Origin: Clostridia bacterium
GTDB taxonomy: Bacteria > Bacillota > Clostridia > UBA1381
DNA length: 6,150 nt
NCBI GenBank assembly: GCA_017420825.1
Contig: JAFQNU010000176.1
Coordinates: 1 to 6,150 of the forward strand
Reading direction: 5' to 3'
The translations under genes and the position numbers were made by a program. The first letter of the stretch is position 1. Each line of letters opens with the position of its first letter. Positions 5,321 to 6,150 of the stretch are shown here, piece by piece. The notes below the pieces were generated by a model. The model had not been told where the DNA came from. It saw only the letters and a list, made by a program, of their open reading frames with translations, and did not search any database.

Positions 5321-6150
5321 TTGAATACTAAGGGAGTTGTGGCAATAACAGCGATTGTAGCTTGTGTATTGACCAATACTGTAAGAGATATACTGTATGT
5401 AAGAAATAATGGGGAATTTAATTCCAAGGTTTCTAAAATAGCAAGAATATTGAAGGATTATAGTCTATATGAGGCAGATGAGGATAAAATGGGAGATTTT
5501 GCTGCGGCAGGGATGCTTTTAGCAGTGGATGACCATTATACAAATTATTATTCAAAAGACGACTATGAGTCATATAAGACAAATCTTTCAAACAGTTTTA
5601 TGGGTGTAGGTATTGTGTTATCAATTGATCCTGAAACGGAAAAGCTTGTAGTTGTATCACCGATAGATGGTTCTGGTGCTGCAAAGGCAGGAATACTTGC
5701 AGGAGATTTTGTGTTGGCTGTAGACGGCATATACTATCTTGGAGATGAAATGGATGCGGCTGTTGCGGCAATAAGAGGTGCTGATTTAGAGGAAAAGGCA
5801 GGCACAAAGGTTGTTTTGACAATTGAGAGAGACGGAAAAGAAATGGATATAGAGGTCGAGAGAGGCATTGTTGAAAACGACTCTGTAAGCGAAAAAATGC
5901 TTGATGACAGCATAGGATATGTCAGAATAACAGCATTTAATTCTGCAGATGTAGAGGATGAGACTGCAAAGGACACCTATGATGAATTTTCTGAAAGTCT
6001 TAACATATTAAAGGAGCAGGGAATGAAATCTCTTGTCCTTGATTTGAGAGGAAATCCCGGAGGTAGTCTTGATGTGGTAATCAAGATTGCTGATGAGCTG
6101 CTTCCGTATGGAATTATAACCTATACAGAAGATAAGAATGGAAAACGACA
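5321..6150 (+). CDS. S41-family C-terminal processing protease (CtpA/CtpB-like), 3' end outside window
   Basis: The frame is open from the TTG at 5321 to the window edge, giving 276 codons of a partial protein. Proteases of this family cleave envelope proteins near their C-termini. A hydrophobic stretch (about 5-20, VVAITAIVACVLTNTV) looks like a signal anchor. Next comes the family's N-terminal motif, here AVDDHYTNYY (68-77). A PDZ domain begins near GVGIVL (95-100) and contains SPIDGSGAAKAGILAGDFVL. The start of the catalytic core follows with GYVRITAF and LDLRGNPGG (240-248). The catalytic Ser and Lys lie further downstream and cannot be checked. The start is chosen from the AGGAGG 9 bases upstream and because no ATG or GTG lies between the in-frame TAG at 5282 and this codon. 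In Bacillus subtilis ctpB lies beside ftsEX, which supports the linkage. A 97-base gap with a hairpin separates it from the peptidase gene, so it may be read through or have its own weak promoter. Confidence 0.88.
   Translation, partial: MNTKGVVAITAIVACVLTNTVRDILYVRNNGEFNSKVSKIARILKDYSLYEADEDKMGDFAAAGMLLAVDDHYTNYYSKDDYESYKTNLSNSFMGVGIVLSIDPETEKLVVVSPIDGSGAAKAGILAGDFVLAVDGIYYLGDEMDAAVAAIRGADLEEKAGTKVVLTIERDGKEMDIEVERGIVENDSVSEKMLDDSIGYVRITAFNSADVEDETAKDTYDEFSESLNILKEQGMKSLVLDLRGNPGGSLDVVIKIADELLPYGIITYTEDKNGKR

Noticed and set aside
1..6150. Defence system, mobile element, CRISPR array or biosynthetic cluster
   Set aside because: No transposase, integrase, toxin, nuclease or repeat-spacer pattern is present. 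All genes fit a cell-envelope and division locus with uniform strand and similar composition.

Overview
The window is AT-rich DNA, by eye in the mid-30s % G+C. It has strong GGAGG-type ribosome binding sites, tight same-strand gene packing and Gram-positive style proteins. A low-G+C Firmicute of the Clostridia type fits best; the species cannot be named from this sequence. All six genes lie on the + strand. No RNA gene, mobile element, CRISPR array or phage gene was seen.

Left part (1-1246): a near-consensus sigma-A promoter (17-45) and a leader with an 18-bp perfect palindrome precede a MurG/MGDG-synthase-like glycosyltransferase, probably a glycolipid glucosyltransferase. A 144-base spacer (1247-1390) follows. 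It holds a 20-bp palindrome beside a second promoter candidate and a smaller palindrome. No convincing intrinsic terminator is visible there.

Central and right part (1391-6150): a probable operon with four genes closely packed and the fifth after a 97-base gap. The order is a CdaR/PucR-family regulator, ftsE, ftsX (overlapping ftsE by 17 bases), a secreted coiled-coil M23/LytM murein peptidase, and an S41 C-terminal processing protease. The protease starts with TTG and runs off the right edge. A GC-rich hairpin without a U-tract lies between the last two genes.

Expected joint role, from knowledge of the families: FtsE hydrolyses ATP in the cytoplasm and FtsX carries the resulting movement across the membrane. 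The coiled-coil peptidase outside is the likely partner that cuts peptidoglycan during division or elongation, and the S41 protease may trim or turn over envelope proteins, possibly including that hydrolase. The regulator at the operon head may tie the module to a metabolic signal, but its ligand and targets are unknown. The window looks like a conserved cell-envelope and division locus rather than an accessory island. The points most worth a second look are the hydrolase with a complete catalytic set next to ftsEX, the regulator in the same operon, the palindromes near the promoters, and the TTG-started protease gene.
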